Notes: a model not told the origin generated them from the sequence alone. A stretch of DNA of 64,000 nucleotides from Desulfamplus sp. (GCA_015232555.1 JADFZJ010000002.1:62001-126000); one strand, 5' to 3'. Positions 17,116-27,329 are shown, numbered from the stretch's first letter. Made by a program: numbers and translations.

Positions 17116-19218
17116 TCAAGAGGCAACTTTAAAGGTTTTACGCATACAGAACTCTGTCTGTTTGCCATTGTTCCACTGCTTAACAGGTCTGAGATATCCT
17201 ACAACTCTTGAGTAAACTTCTGTCTCTTCACCGCAGTTTGGACAGTGTTCTATTGAACCTGAAATATATCCATGTGAGGGACAGACACTGAATGTGGGGG
17301 TTATTGTAAAGTATGGCAACTTATAATTCATAGCCACCTTTCTTACCACGTTTTTAACAATTTCGGGATCACAAACTTGCTCGCCAAGGAACAGATGCAT
17401 AACAGTGCCGCCTGTATATCTTGTCTGTAACTGATCTTGAAGTTCTAAAGCTTCAAACAGATCGTCAGTGTAATTTACAGGCAGATGAGTTGAGTTTGTA
17501 TAAAAAGGAGATTTCCCCTCTTTGTATTCTGTCTCATTGGCACAGATTATATCAGGATAACGCTGCTTATCCATCATGGCAAACCTGTAGGTTGTCCCCT
17601 CTCCTGGTGTTGCTTCAAGGTTGAACATCTCGTCTGTCTCTTCTTGAATCTTTTCCATTCTGTTACGTATATGATCCATAACTCTTACAGCAAATGCCTG
17701 TCCTTTTTCAGATGCAATCCCTTCACCTTCACCCATAAAGTTGATACACGCCTCGTGCATACCAAGAATACCAATAGTGGAGAAGTGGTTACGCCAATAG
17801 CAATCTGACTGCTCCTTTATTTTTCTTAAATAGAATTTTGAGTATGGATAGAGATTACCATTTGTAAATTTTTCCAACACCTTCCTTTTTATTACAAGGG
17901 AGTCAGACGCAATGTTGATAAGATCATCTAAACGTTTGATAAAATCTTTTTCATTGTCAGCAAGATATCCGATACGAGGCATATTTATTGTCACAACACC
18001 GATAGAGCCTGTGAGCGGATTTGCCCCAAAAAGCCCTCCCCCCCTTTTTTGAAGCTGCCTGTTATCAAGACGAAGTCTGCAACACATTGAACGGGCATCA
18101 TCAGGAGACATATCTGAATTGACAAAATTTGAAAAATAGGGAATACCATATTTCCCAGTCATCTTCCAGATACTCTCAAGGTTTGGGTTATCCCAGTTAA
18201 AATCCTCTGTGATGTTGTAAGTAGGAATCGGGAATGTAAAGACACGACCTTTAGCATCTCCCTCCATCATAACTTCTGCAAATGCCCTGTTTATAACATC
18301 CATCTCTTCCTGATAATCACCATACGTACTATCTTCACGGTATTTCCCGCCGATAATTACGGGTGAGTTCTTAAGGGTAGAGGGGACATTTAAATCCATT
18401 GTAATATTGGTAAACGGGGTCTGAAAACCAACACGGGTTGGAATGTTGATATTAAATACAAACTCCTGAAGAGCCTGTTTGACCTCTCTATATCCGAGCT
18501 TGTCTTCCCTGACAAACGGTGCAAGAAGTGTATCAAAATTTGACATTGCCTGAGCACCAGCAGCTTCTCCCTGAAGAGTGTAAAAGAAGTTCACCATCTG
18601 TCCCAATGCGGTTCTAAAATGGCGTGGCGGAGAGCTTTCAACTTTGCCTGCAACGCCCTTAAAACCCTCCATAAGAAGGTCTTGAAGATCCCAGCCGACA
18701 CAGTATACAGACAGCAGACTTAAATCATGTATATGGATATCTCCCCTGTTATGGGCATTTCTCACCTCAGGAGGATAGATGCAGTTTAGCCAGTATTCGG
18801 CAGTTATATCCGATGAGATGTAATTATTCAAACCCTGGAGCGAGTAACTCATATTGCTATTTTCTTTTACTTTCCAGTCCATTTTTCTGATATAGCTGTC
18901 CATCAGTTCAACATGTTCACGTATGGTAATCTTTCTTATCTGATTGTGCTGCTCACGGTAAATGATGTATGATTTGGCAGTTTTGTAAAATGGAGAATCA
19001 AGGAGAACTCGTTCAACAATATCTTGTATCTCCTCCACATCAGGACAGTTTCCAAGACGGAGGTCTCTTGCAAGAGTCATAACCTTGAGAGTCAGTTTTT
19101 TTGCCTCACGCTCATCAAATTCTCCTGTTGCCTGACCCGCCTTCGCGATGGCATCACTGATTTTGGATGAATCAAAGTCAGCAACTCTTCCATCCCGTTT
19201 TTTTATCTTTTCAAACAT
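17116..19218 (-). CDS. nrdD: Anaerobic (class III) ribonucleoside-triphosphate reductase
   Basis: This 700-aa protein has an N-terminal ATP-cone (KKRDGRVADFDSSKISDAI) and the catalytic barrel with RGDIHIHDLSLLSVYCVGWDLQ-type sequence. A C-terminal zinc site follows (CPSHG and CPNCGEET), then the glycyl-radical region RVVGYLRPVKQWNNGK. It reduces NTPs to dNTPs under anoxic conditions and needs NrdG, encoded just downstream. AAGGGG precedes the ATG. Paired NrdR-box-like sites lie about 165-210 bases upstream. No aerobic class I genes are seen in the window. Confidence 0.96.
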   Translation of the reverse strand: MFEKIKKRDGRVADFDSSKISDAIAKAGQATGEFDEREAKKLTLKVMTLARDLRLGNCPDVEEIQDIVERVLLDSPFYKTAKSYIIYREQHNQIRKITIREHVELMDSYIRKMDWKVKENSNMSYSLQGLNNYISSDITAEYWLNCIYPPEVRNAHNRGDIHIHDLSLLSVYCVGWDLQDLLMEGFKGVAGKVESSPPRHFRTALGQMVNFFYTLQGEAAGAQAMSNFDTLLAPFVREDKLGYREVKQALQEFVFNINIPTRVGFQTPFTNITMDLNVPSTLKNSPVIIGGKYREDSTYGDYQEEMDVINRAFAEVMMEGDAKGRVFTFPIPTYNITEDFNWDNPNLESIWKMTGKYGIPYFSNFVNSDMSPDDARSMCCRLRLDNRQLQKRGGGLFGANPLTGSIGVVTINMPRIGYLADNEKDFIKRLDDLINIASDSLVIKRKVLEKFTNGNLYPYSKFYLRKIKEQSDCYWRNHFSTIGILGMHEACINFMGEGEGIASEKGQAFAVRVMDHIRNRMEKIQEETDEMFNLEATPGEGTTYRFAMMDKQRYPDIICANETEYKEGKSPFYTNSTHLPVNYTDDLFEALELQDQLQTRYTGGTVMHLFLGEQVCDPEIVKNVVRKVAMNYKLPYFTITPTFSVCPSHGYISGSIEHCPNCGEETEVYSRVVGYLRPVKQWNNGKQTEFCMRKTFKVAS

Positions 19219-19381
19219 TCATATACCCCTTGAAATAGATGCAGTATTAGATTATTTAATGTGTAAAGAGCCGTTTAAATGGTTCTTATTGTTATTATTT
19301 GTCTGATTTAAATTTTTATTCTTTAACCATTTTGAGATATAACAGCCAGATAGTTCAATAATGGTAAGTTTTAACAAGAAT

Positions 19382-19427
19382 AGTCAATATGTAGTTTGAA
19401 GTCAAGATAAAATTCGATATATTGTGT
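19382..19427. promoter_or_regulatory. Paired NrdR-box-like sites
   Basis: Two 16-base sites resemble the ACACTATATATAGTGT consensus: 19382-19397 (about 12 of 16 matching) and 19412-19427 (about 13 of 16, including GATATATTGTGT). Their start-to-start distance is 30 bases, close to three helical turns and typical of NrdR tandem boxes. They lie upstream of nrdD, whose repression by NrdR in response to nucleotide levels is well established in other bacteria. Confidence 0.6.
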
Positions 19428-19495
19428 TAAAATTACCAAATCAGCGTGAAACAGAACAGATAAAAAACGTGAAAACAGAGGAAATTACAGAGAAT

Positions 19496-19744
19496 ATGGA
19501 ACTTGACAAGAGCGATTTTTTTAGAAGAATTATTATTCCATGGTATGATTCGTATCCTGTCTGCTGGATATTAATTTTATGGGCAATATCTATACTTATG
19601 TTTGCATTAACTGGCATGCAAATTGCCATTATAAATGAATCACTAAATGACTATATATGGTTTCCTGCACTGCTGGCAGTTCTGGCTTTTATGATGTTCC
19701 TTAGTCTTGTATTTCGCATAATCTATCGAAATATAAACCGATGA
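19496..19744 (+). CDS. Small two-helix membrane protein
   Basis: This 82-aa product is read from ATG 19496. Longer versions from GTG 19424 or 19469 would begin inside or next to the NrdR-like box and lack a ribosome site. Two membrane helices are visible (CWILILWAISILMFALTGM and WFPALLAVLAFMMFLSLVF) with a basic C-terminus. An aromatic-rich lead-in, IIIPWYDSYP, precedes helix 1. No family assignment is made. It is divergent from nrdD and convergent with the Nudix gene. Confidence 0.6.
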   Translation: MELDKSDFFRRIIIPWYDSYPVCWILILWAISILMFALTGMQIAIINESLNDYIWFPALLAVLAFMMFLSLVFRIIYRNINR

Positions 19745-19754
19745 TTTAGCGAGA

Positions 19755-20372
19755 CTAAGAGATGCGGGGAATAATAATTTCCATAAGATGGTGAATAATC
19801 TTAGCCGTAACTCCCCATACAACAACATCTTGATATGGGTAGGTAAGCTCATATATTCCGGGTAGTCTTCCTATAAAATTATTGTCTTTATGTACCTTTA
19901 TTAAGTATCTCAGAGGGATATTGATAACCCTTGAAATCTCTGATTTGTCAAATAAAATGTTCGAGATATTATGACTAATATCTCCCGTTTTCTTCCATAT
20001 TCCAAGAAATGCTTCGATATCCCTATTATTTATGGTCTGAAAGTGACCGATTGAGCCAATCATCTCGACCTCTTCTTTGGGGATATGCAGCTCCTCTTCA
20101 AGCTCCCTTAATGCCGTAGCTTCTCGGCTTAAATCTTCAGGATCACTGTTGCCTCCCGGAAATGCCATCTGATTTCTCCATGGATAGCCTTCAATATCAG
20201 CCTTTTGAATGAAAATTAAGTTTGTGTCAGCTTCAAGGGTAAAAAGTCCCATAACGCTTGTCGGTTGAAACGTATTAATCTCTGGAGCTTGAGGGTGCTT
20301 TCCATCTCTTAATGCTTTGATAATAAGCTGATGACAGCCGATGTTTTCTGACACTCCCTCTTCTAAAAACAT
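19755..20372 (-). CDS. Nudix hydrolase, CoA pyrophosphatase-like (NudL/YeaB)
   Basis: This 205-aa protein has FPGGNSDPEDLSREATALRE followed by LEEEL, the Nudix box in the longer NudL form. The usual late Gly is His here (EELHI). NudL-type enzymes cleave CoA and related pyrophosphates to 4'-phosphopantetheine and adenosine 3',5'-bisphosphate. GGAG lies upstream of the ATG. It is separated from the upstream barrel gene by a strong terminator. Confidence 0.82.
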   Translation of the reverse strand: MFLEEGVSENIGCHQLIIKALRDGKHPQAPEINTFQPTSVMGLFTLEADTNLIFIQKADIEGYPWRNQMAFPGGNSDPEDLSREATALRELEEELHIPKEEVEMIGSIGHFQTINNRDIEAFLGIWKKTGDISHNISNILFDKSEISRVINIPLRYLIKVHKDNNFIGRLPGIYELTYPYQDVVVWGVTAKIIHHLMEIIIPRIS

Positions 20373-20411
20373 ATCTTACATCTCCATTTTTATTAAAAAT
20401 ATTTTTACTTT

Positions 20412-20460
20412 TTTCAAAAAAAAAGAATCACCTGACATATAAAATGCCAGGTGATTCTTT
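20412..20460 (-). terminator. Intrinsic terminator of the outer-membrane barrel gene
   Basis: AAAGAATCACCTG (20422-20434) and CAGGTGATTCTTT (20448-20460) form a perfect 13-base stem with a 13-base loop. Read on the minus strand, the stem runs into a long T-run. It lies about 135 bases past the barrel gene stop. Confidence 0.9.
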
Positions 20461-20595
20461 CTATTCCAAATCATAGCTTTGTTTCAAGTCATATCTTTGA
20501 ACTTATAATCCCATCCTGATTTCCGGTGTTCAATAAAACAAGGATATAGGATCAAAAGATCATTGATTTGAACGTTCTATCCCAAATAGATATCA

Positions 20596-21837
20596 TTACA
20601 ATATCGTATAAATCATCTGAAAATAGAAACGGCTGTCAATCTCATCGTCTGGATTATCTCCCTGATCTTTGTGATTAAACTGAAGACCAGCTTTAGCATC
20701 AATGGTATTTGAAAGATAGAAACGAAGACCAGTATCTATCATATTTAAGTAAGTATCATCTCTGTCAGAATCTGACTCCCATACAATGTCAAATTTCCAA
20801 ATATTTTCCCAGTCGATCTTATCTGTCATCTCATAATTAAGTTCAAGTGCATTTGAGATATTGTGAGCAGCATCTCCAAACTCTCCATCTACAAGAACAG
20901 TTGAATAGCTAACTCTATCAATGAGCTGCCATTTCAAACCATAAGGTTTTGCATACTCAAAATAAGCACCTAATCCAGGATCATCATCATTTCCTGAATA
21001 GTCTGAAATAAGATAGTCAACCTGAACACCTGATTCCCAGCCATGTTTACGTTTAAGTACCTGCTCGTCAGTGAGAATATCTTGAATTCTGATAATTCCA
21101 AGTGCCCCAAGAGTCTCATTTCTTAATATACCAGCCTCTTTAAGAACAATCTCCATATCCTCATACCAATATTTTTCGTATTCACGTTTGCTGTAACGGC
21201 TTTTGTATTCAGCCTCTTTTGCAATTACATCTGCAAGTTTAAGGTAAACTTCATCTTTAACTTCTCCTGCAATCAGACCGTATTTAGTCAAATCTTCAAC
21301 GCAGCGAATTGCCTCCATAAGAGGCGTTGCATTTGTGATTCTACCATATCCAAGACCTGCAGAAACTTTTAAATATGGGTCATCATCGTCAGTTGCTTCA
21401 AGATCACGAACACCAACAAGCAGTCCGCCATAAACAAATGGTCCTGTGTAGTCGCCAAGATATTTTTTGACTGTTGTATCGCCGTCAATATAAATGTTTC
21501 TGTTGGAGCTGTCATTATCATCGCCGCCTCTGCTGAAATCAGTATCAGCACTAAGATTTACGTCCCACTTAAGAGGCAGAGTGCTGTATTCCATATCATA
21601 GGTCAGATAGCCGGTACCATTGTAGCTAAGCTGATCTTGATTTCCGTCTCTCATATCAAACTGCAGACCAAGTTCAGCATCATGATACTGGTAATTTGGA
21701 TCAAGATAGTCAGTCAGCTCAATGGCAAGTGCTGAAGCAGGCATAGCGATCGTAAGGCATACAAGCAGAGCCATAAATTGAGCTTTAATGGATGTTTTAC
21801 CCTTTATTGCATTACTTTCTCTATTTTTAGTTTCCAT
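20596..21837 (-). CDS. Predicted outer-membrane beta-barrel protein
   Basis: This 413-aa protein, read from the ATG at 21837 (GGGAG nine bases upstream), has a signal peptide ending ASALA. Alternating polar/aromatic strands typical of a barrel follow (YLTYDMEYSTLPLKWDVNLS, YFEYAKPYGLKWQLID). It ends in a C-terminal aromatic-containing strand, SRFYFQMIYTIL. Upstream in-frame starts exist at 21873 and 21921 (GTG), but the DNA there is a purine-rich imperfect duplication giving an overlong basic leader. A DUF481-like or porin-like barrel is possible; no substrate can be inferred. Confidence 0.7.
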   Translation of the reverse strand: METKNRESNAIKGKTSIKAQFMALLVCLTIAMPASALAIELTDYLDPNYQYHDAELGLQFDMRDGNQDQLSYNGTGYLTYDMEYSTLPLKWDVNLSADTDFSRGGDDNDSSNRNIYIDGDTTVKKYLGDYTGPFVYGGLLVGVRDLEATDDDDPYLKVSAGLGYGRITNATPLMEAIRCVEDLTKYGLIAGEVKDEVYLKLADVIAKEAEYKSRYSKREYEKYWYEDMEIVLKEAGILRNETLGALGIIRIQDILTDEQVLKRKHGWESGVQVDYLISDYSGNDDDPGLGAYFEYAKPYGLKWQLIDRVSYSTVLVDGEFGDAAHNISNALELNYEMTDKIDWENIWKFDIVWESDSDRDDTYLNMIDTGLRFYLSNTIDAKAGLQFNHKDQGDNPDDEIDSRFYFQMIYTIL

Positions 21838-22023
21838 TTTTACTTTCTCCCATTCTCCATTTTTAGTTTTCATTTTTCTCTTTTCCCTTTTCCCTTTTTC
21901 TAATATATACAACACGAACACCGGAAATTATGACAATTCATTCTAAATACTTTTTAAAGTAATTAAAATTACCTTTTTTATAGCCAATCAATTATAACAA
22001 AGTCAAGGAATAACGATAAAAAT

Positions 22024-24984
22024 ATGGAGACTCTTCTTAAACAATTAATACTTTCATCATTTATTCTTATAGCCTCTTTTATATTTACACCAACTCTATC
22101 TGCAGATGAACCTGACGAACCTCAACGGTTAAACTCAAACCCTACCGATGTAAATACAACTGCTGCAAGCACTATAAATGAGATTAAAAAAATTTTAGAA
22201 CAGAGTGCTTTGATTGAAAAAACCCTTGAAATGGAGGCAAAAGAGAATAATGACCTTTCCTCATACCTTGAAGATATCAGAAAAAAGAAGACAGAATTTG
22301 AATCTCAAACTAATGTCTATAAAATAGAATTGACCACATTTTCAAATCAGTTACATCTTCCTGATATTGAAACTAAACTGATTGAAAAAGCATACATGAG
22401 TTCTCAAGCTGCTGTTGCTAAAATTAATAAAGATATATCTGCTCTTAATCAGAAGAGTGAGCAGTTAAAACAGACCCTCCAGATATCTTATGAACAGAAG
22501 ATGGGTAATGATAAATTTCTGATGGAACTTGAAAGCAGCCCAACCTACAACATTGAAATACACAAGAGTTCTCTTGAACAAAGCTCTGAATCAAAAATTC
22601 AGAATAATGAACAAAAAGATGCTAAAGAGTCAAAAACTCAAAATAAGACTGAGCAACCAAAGCAAGATATAAAATCAGCAGATACTATTTCTGAGGAACA
22701 AAAACGATTAGATTCTGCAAAGCAGCAGCTTGGATTAGGTAAGCATGGTGACCCTCAGCAGATAGCAGCTTTAGAGCAGAGAATTGCTTTTGAGCAACAG
22801 CAGGCAGAAGAGCAGAGAGTTTTAGATGCACAAAAAGAGTCGGACAAGCAGAAATCAGCAGAGTCCCATAGAGCCGCACTCAGCCAGTTGCAGATACATT
22901 TAAAATATCTCCAGACCGCTCTTACAAGAAAGATACTCCTAATACAATCGATCTATTCTATTATAAATGAAGAGCTTCCTGTTCTTGAAGAGATAGCGGG
23001 AAAATATAAAACTCTTGTAAGTGATCTTGAAATTCGTCTTCGTGATGCAAAAAAAGCAGAACTTTTAACACGGACAACCAACCCGCTTACTCAAGATGCA
23101 TGGAAACGCTTAGGAGAGGATATAAGTCAACTTAATTCTATTGGTGTATCTATGTTTGAACTGGAAAGCTGGAAAGATACTTTCAGTTTTCTCTGGTTAT
23201 CAGGTCTGCATAAACTTATTGCATTTATTGTAATTCTCCTGATAGCCGCGGTTATCGGAATAAGATTGAAAATATTAATAAAAAAATTTTGTGCATTGTC
23301 ACCTCATCTTGAAAAACGCTACTGGAGCAGAATAGTCCTTGAAATTTTTACAAAAAATCTGCTTCTTTCAGTAATAACTGCATTTTTATATCTATGTGTA
23401 AAATTTAGACTTTTTTTTAGCTACTCAATCTTAGCAAATCTTATTGTTGAAATATTAATGATCATGATTTTTATATTATGGACAATATATTTTTTAGAAC
23501 ATATCCAAAAAATATATCCTGCCACTCCATCAAAAGAGCTGATAATATTTTTAAGGTGGTTAAATGTTGTAGCTATTATTTACATTATGCTCGGTTCTGC
23601 CTTAAGAATTGACAGCAGTATTATTATTGCATACCGCCTGATGTGTGAGATCATTTTTTATGGCTGGCTTGTCTATTTTCTTAAAAAACTTATGCCTGCA
23701 ATGACCCGTTACTGCGAAAAACAGAATAAAACTATTCAGATGGTTCCAGCATTTTACAAAAATGGACTCATTATAGCAGCTATTACAGGTATTGTTTTAG
23801 AACTTTTAGGATACGGAACACTTGCATTTTACTGGTACACCTCATGGGGAAAGACAATTGTTGTTCTTATGTGGTCAGGTTTAATAATAAGTGCATCAAA
23901 AGAGTGGATAGACGAGGAAACTTCTGATTCAACTAATGTAAATAGTTCTCAAAGTCAAGGACAGCATGCTCATACAAAAACTGGCATCTCAATGCTCTGG
24001 CTCACAAAAAAAATAGCTTTTGCGATTATGTTCTTTATTGTAACCATAACTCTAATGCTTTCGTGGGCAAGCAGTGATTTTGTATTTGCATGGCTCTACA
24101 AAATTTTTACCTTCACATTTACCGTTGGCTCAATGAATTTTAGTATCTCTACGACTGTTCAAGCTATGCTTATTCTTCTTGCCACCCATTTTTTTGCCAA
24201 AGCGTGGCGTAGCTTTTTCCAAAAAAACTTTCTTGAAGAGAGCGGGCTTGATCATGGCTTGCAAGAATCAATGACCTCCATAACAGTATATGCTATATGG
24301 ATTTTCGGCATATTTACATCTTTGATTGTGTTTGGTCTTAATACTACCACCCTGACCGTAGCCTTTGGTGCATTAAGTATTGGTATTGGTTTTGGTCTGC
24401 AAAATATTGTAAGCAATTTTATAAGCGGTATTATCCTGCTGTTTGAACGTCCAATTCAGGTAGGAGATGATATTGAAATAAACGGTACATGGGCAACTAT
24501 CAAAAAAACCAATGTTCGTTCAACAATTGCTCAGACTTACGATAATGCAACAATTATTATTCCAAACTCTGAGCTTATAACCAACCGAGTTATTAACTGG
24601 AGCTTTAAGGATAAACGCTTGAGAAGAAAGATAAAAGTCGGGGTTGAGTACGGTTCTGATATTGCACTTGTAAAGAAAACACTTATTGAAATTGCAGGCA
24701 CTACGCCAAGAGTTCTAAAATTTCCAGAAGCAGATGTACTTTTTGAAGATTTCGCAGATAGTGCTTTGATGTTCACTCTAAGATTTTGGACATTTACAGA
24801 CTGCTTTATGACTGTAGAAACAGATATCAGATTTAAGGTTGAGAAGCTGTTTAAAGAGAGAGAAATTGTTATAGCATTTCCTCAACACGATATTAATATC
24901 AGATCAATGCCGATTAATTTCATGGCTCAAGTTCAACAGCAAAATGTTGCTGTACCGCAAAACGTTCCAGCAGAATCAAAGTGA
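22024..24984 (+). CDS. Large MscS-family mechanosensitive channel (MscK/MscM-like)
   Basis: This 986-aa protein has a signal peptide (LSSFILIASFIFTPTLSADE), a long Gln/Glu-rich coiled-coil periplasmic region (about 40-370) and several membrane helices (about 390-720). A C-terminal MscS core follows, with the pore helix AFGALSIGIGFGLQNIVSNFISGIIL-type sequence (about 780-805), the beta domain VGDDIEINGTW, and the VPNSELI-like IIPNSELITNRVINWS. It releases solutes on hypo-osmotic shock. It ends one base from the convergent HD-GYP gene. Confidence 0.92.
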   Translation: METLLKQLILSSFILIASFIFTPTLSADEPDEPQRLNSNPTDVNTTAASTINEIKKILEQSALIEKTLEMEAKENNDLSSYLEDIRKKKTEFESQTNVYKIELTTFSNQLHLPDIETKLIEKAYMSSQAAVAKINKDISALNQKSEQLKQTLQISYEQKMGNDKFLMELESSPTYNIEIHKSSLEQSSESKIQNNEQKDAKESKTQNKTEQPKQDIKSADTISEEQKRLDSAKQQLGLGKHGDPQQIAALEQRIAFEQQQAEEQRVLDAQKESDKQKSAESHRAALSQLQIHLKYLQTALTRKILLIQSIYSIINEELPVLEEIAGKYKTLVSDLEIRLRDAKKAELLTRTTNPLTQDAWKRLGEDISQLNSIGVSMFELESWKDTFSFLWLSGLHKLIAFIVILLIAAVIGIRLKILIKKFCALSPHLEKRYWSRIVLEIFTKNLLLSVITAFLYLCVKFRLFFSYSILANLIVEILMIMIFILWTIYFLEHIQKIYPATPSKELIIFLRWLNVVAIIYIMLGSALRIDSSIIIAYRLMCEIIFYGWLVYFLKKLMPAMTRYCEKQNKTIQMVPAFYKNGLIIAAITGIVLELLGYGTLAFYWYTSWGKTIVVLMWSGLIISASKEWIDEETSDSTNVNSSQSQGQHAHTKTGISMLWLTKKIAFAIMFFIVTITLMLSWASSDFVFAWLYKIFTFTFTVGSMNFSISTTVQAMLILLATHFFAKAWRSFFQKNFLEESGLDHGLQESMTSITVYAIWIFGIFTSLIVFGLNTTTLTVAFGALSIGIGFGLQNIVSNFISGIILLFERPIQVGDDIEINGTWATIKKTNVRSTIAQTYDNATIIIPNSELITNRVINWSFKDKRLRRKIKVGVEYGSDIALVKKTLIEIAGTTPRVLKFPEADVLFEDFADSALMFTLRFWTFTDCFMTVETDIRFKVEKLFKEREIVIAFPQHDINIRSMPINFMAQVQQQNVAVPQNVPAESK

Positions 24985-24985
24985 T

Positions 24986-26440
24986 TTATTTAGGTTTAAG
25001 CCATGCAGGCAGAAGCTCATAAACCTCAAGAGGAGTCTTGATACTGCGGGAAATATCCGCTTTAAGCTCATCTGCAATATGTTCATCTCCAAGGTCAAGC
25101 GGCGGCGGAGATGAACCAGCAGAGAGCGTCTTTCCATCTGAATCTGTAAAAGGCAGCACCAAAGGACCTGCACTCTCAAGTATATATGCTAACTGACCGT
25201 TTTTAAGATAAATCACGCTTCCAGTAGGATAAATCCCGATACTCTTAACAAAGGCATGAAGAACAAATTGAAGCATCTTATCTTTTTTAGCATATTTACG
25301 AAAAATATCAGTAACAACATTGATCGGATTAAATGCCTCTCTGTAACATGTTCTTGAAGTCATTGCATCATACATATCTGCAAGTTTGCATATCTTGACA
25401 TACAGAGGAATTTCATCAGATTTTATATTTTCAGGATAACAGTTACGTTCACCATCAAAGAGTGCTCCATGATGAAGCCCGACGATATTTCTTACAACCC
25501 TGTTTTTAAGCCTATTTTTATCAAGTATCTGAATTCCAAGACCATAGGAGTGTTTTTTTATCATCCCGAACTCCATGTCTGTAAGTTTGCTCTTTTTATT
25601 GAGCACACTGTCAGGGATAAGGGTTTTGCCTATATCGTGGAGAAAAAACCCTGTTGAAATATCAAGTATATCATCTTTGTGATAGTAGATGTAAGAGCCT
25701 CCTCCGCCAGTAGCTCCATTTTCAGAAGAGGATAACGGAAAATCTCCAGCGGCTAACGATGAGTCAATATATTTGTTGACCATGCTGCTAAAATTTATAT
25801 TAAACCGATTCAATATTGCTGTGCCAATTGCACAGACATTTACAGCATGGCTATAAATAATACTATCGTAGTTTATTATCTCTTTTGTCAGATATGCAAA
25901 GGGATTTTCAGCAGTGTTAAGAAATGCTACCAATTCAGATACATTCTCTTCAACACTATTGTAATCAAATTCTCCCTTTGATAGCCTAATTGCATCAAGT
26001 GCTTGTTTGACAGCCTGCTTTCCAATCTCATATTTTTGAGCAGCAGCGATTTTAATCTCTTCAATCACTTTAAGACGTTTTTCAATATCTCCTGAAGGTG
26101 CAGAGATTCTACTGCTTTTAGCTTTACTTATCTGTTTATCTTTTTTTGATGTATGAACAAGCTGAGATACAGAAGGTTTTTCTACTGTTACGCCATCTTG
26201 ATCTATTTTAAGATAATTTCCATCACTATCCCACACCCCTCCATAGTTTTCAGGATTAAGAGGAAGATTTTTTATACCTTGAGATTTAATAACTTCAAGA
26301 GTCTTGACACTGTTGACTAAAATATCCTTTTCAAGAAGAAGCACACCTTTAGCATTGTAAACATCAATGCCTGTTTTAACCTTACCGCCTTGGGCAACAA
26401 TTGCGATAAGATTGTCTATGCTTACCTTTGTTTGGATCAT
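24986..26440 (-). CDS. HD-GYP domain protein, probable c-di-GMP phosphodiesterase
   Basis: This 484-aa protein (from ATG 26440; an ATG at 26476 would overlap rsmA by 17 bases) has an N-terminal regulatory domain and a C-terminal HD-GYP domain with SHAVNVCAIG, GFFLHDIGKTLIP and a later HHGALFDGERNCYP. The metal-binding HD is intact. The GYP signature is altered: the Glu after HH is Gly, GYP reads CYP, and two residues are added. It may be a degenerate or altered-specificity phosphodiesterase. It follows rsmA on the same strand. Confidence 0.85.
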   Translation of the reverse strand: MIQTKVSIDNLIAIVAQGGKVKTGIDVYNAKGVLLLEKDILVNSVKTLEVIKSQGIKNLPLNPENYGGVWDSDGNYLKIDQDGVTVEKPSVSQLVHTSKKDKQISKAKSSRISAPSGDIEKRLKVIEEIKIAAAQKYEIGKQAVKQALDAIRLSKGEFDYNSVEENVSELVAFLNTAENPFAYLTKEIINYDSIIYSHAVNVCAIGTAILNRFNINFSSMVNKYIDSSLAAGDFPLSSSENGATGGGGSYIYYHKDDILDISTGFFLHDIGKTLIPDSVLNKKSKLTDMEFGMIKKHSYGLGIQILDKNRLKNRVVRNIVGLHHGALFDGERNCYPENIKSDEIPLYVKICKLADMYDAMTSRTCYREAFNPINVVTDIFRKYAKKDKMLQFVLHAFVKSIGIYPTGSVIYLKNGQLAYILESAGPLVLPFTDSDGKTLSAGSSPPPLDLGDEHIADELKADISRSIKTPLEVYELLPAWLKPK

Positions 26441-26459
26441 ATTATAAAATTCCGATTTA

Positions 26460-27329
26460 TTAACTGCACAATGCAAGGGAAAGTTTAATAAACTCTTTTA
26501 CACAAAGAGTTTCTGCCCTTCTTTCAGGATCAATCTCTGCAACAGCAAGACCTTTTTCAATCTGCCCCTTGCTCAATTCAAGTTCTGAACCAGCAAGGGA
26601 ATTTCTAAGAGTTTTTCTTCTTTTAGAAAAAGCTGCCTTTATAACCTTAAACAAAAAAACCTCCTGTTCATGAGGTAGATAACAACTGCCTGAAGTCTCA
26701 TATAAATCAGGAGTAAAAAAATTAACCTCAATTACTCTTGATTCAACAGCAGGTTTTGGGAAAAAGAGATTTGCTCCAACATTTGTAAGATTTTTCACAG
26801 TGGAACAATATTGCATCACGGCAGAAAGGCGTCCATAATCTCTATTTCCCGGGGGTGAGGATATTCTCTCGGCAAGCTCTTTTTGGAACATAAGAACAGC
26901 TCTTGATATAAAATCTCTATTTTCAACCAACCTAAAGAGAACCTGAGAAGATATGTTGTAAGGTAGATTCCCAATCACAACAAGTTTTCCGCTATCCTTA
27001 TGATCATAAGCAATATTTTTAATATCAACCTTAAAAATATCCTTGTGAATCAGCTCAACATTATTAATTGATGCTAAAGCAAGTTCATTTTCAAGTATCT
27101 CTATAAGCCGAGTATCTTTTTCCACAGCATATATTTTTGCTGCCTGTTTTGCAGCATGAACGGTTAGTGCTCCAAAGCCAGCACCAATTTCAAGCACGAT
27201 GTCATCCTTTGAAATCCGTGCAAGATTAACAATTCGCTCCGCTGCCTTTGGGTCTGCAAGAAAATTTTGTCCAAGCTCTTTTTTTGCCAAAAGATTTGAT
27301 GTTCTAAGAAGTGTTCCGGGATATGTCAT
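26460..27329 (-). CDS. rsmA: 16S rRNA (adenine1518-N6/adenine1519-N6) dimethyltransferase
   Basis: This 289-aa protein of the KsgA/RsmA family begins with KKELGQNFLADP. Its SAM-binding motif is VLEIGAGFGALT, it has catalytic NLPYNIS, and its C-terminal domain carries KAAFSKRRKTLRNSL. It dimethylates two adjacent adenines in helix 45 of 16S rRNA during 30S maturation. Confidence 0.96.
   Translation of the reverse strand: MTYPGTLLRTSNLLAKKELGQNFLADPKAAERIVNLARISKDDIVLEIGAGFGALTVHAAKQAAKIYAVEKDTRLIEILENELALASINNVELIHKDIFKVDIKNIAYDHKDSGKLVVIGNLPYNISSQVLFRLVENRDFISRAVLMFQKELAERISSPPGNRDYGRLSAVMQYCSTVKNLTNVGANLFFPKPAVESRVIEVNFFTPDLYETSGSCYLPHEQEVFLFKVIKAAFSKRRKTLRNSLAGSELELSKGQIEKGLAVAEIDPERRAETLCVKEFIKLSLALCS

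Noticed and set aside
18914-18926. TGTTCACGTATGG as another parS-like site
   Set aside because: It lacks the CACGTG palindrome and one side of the consensus.
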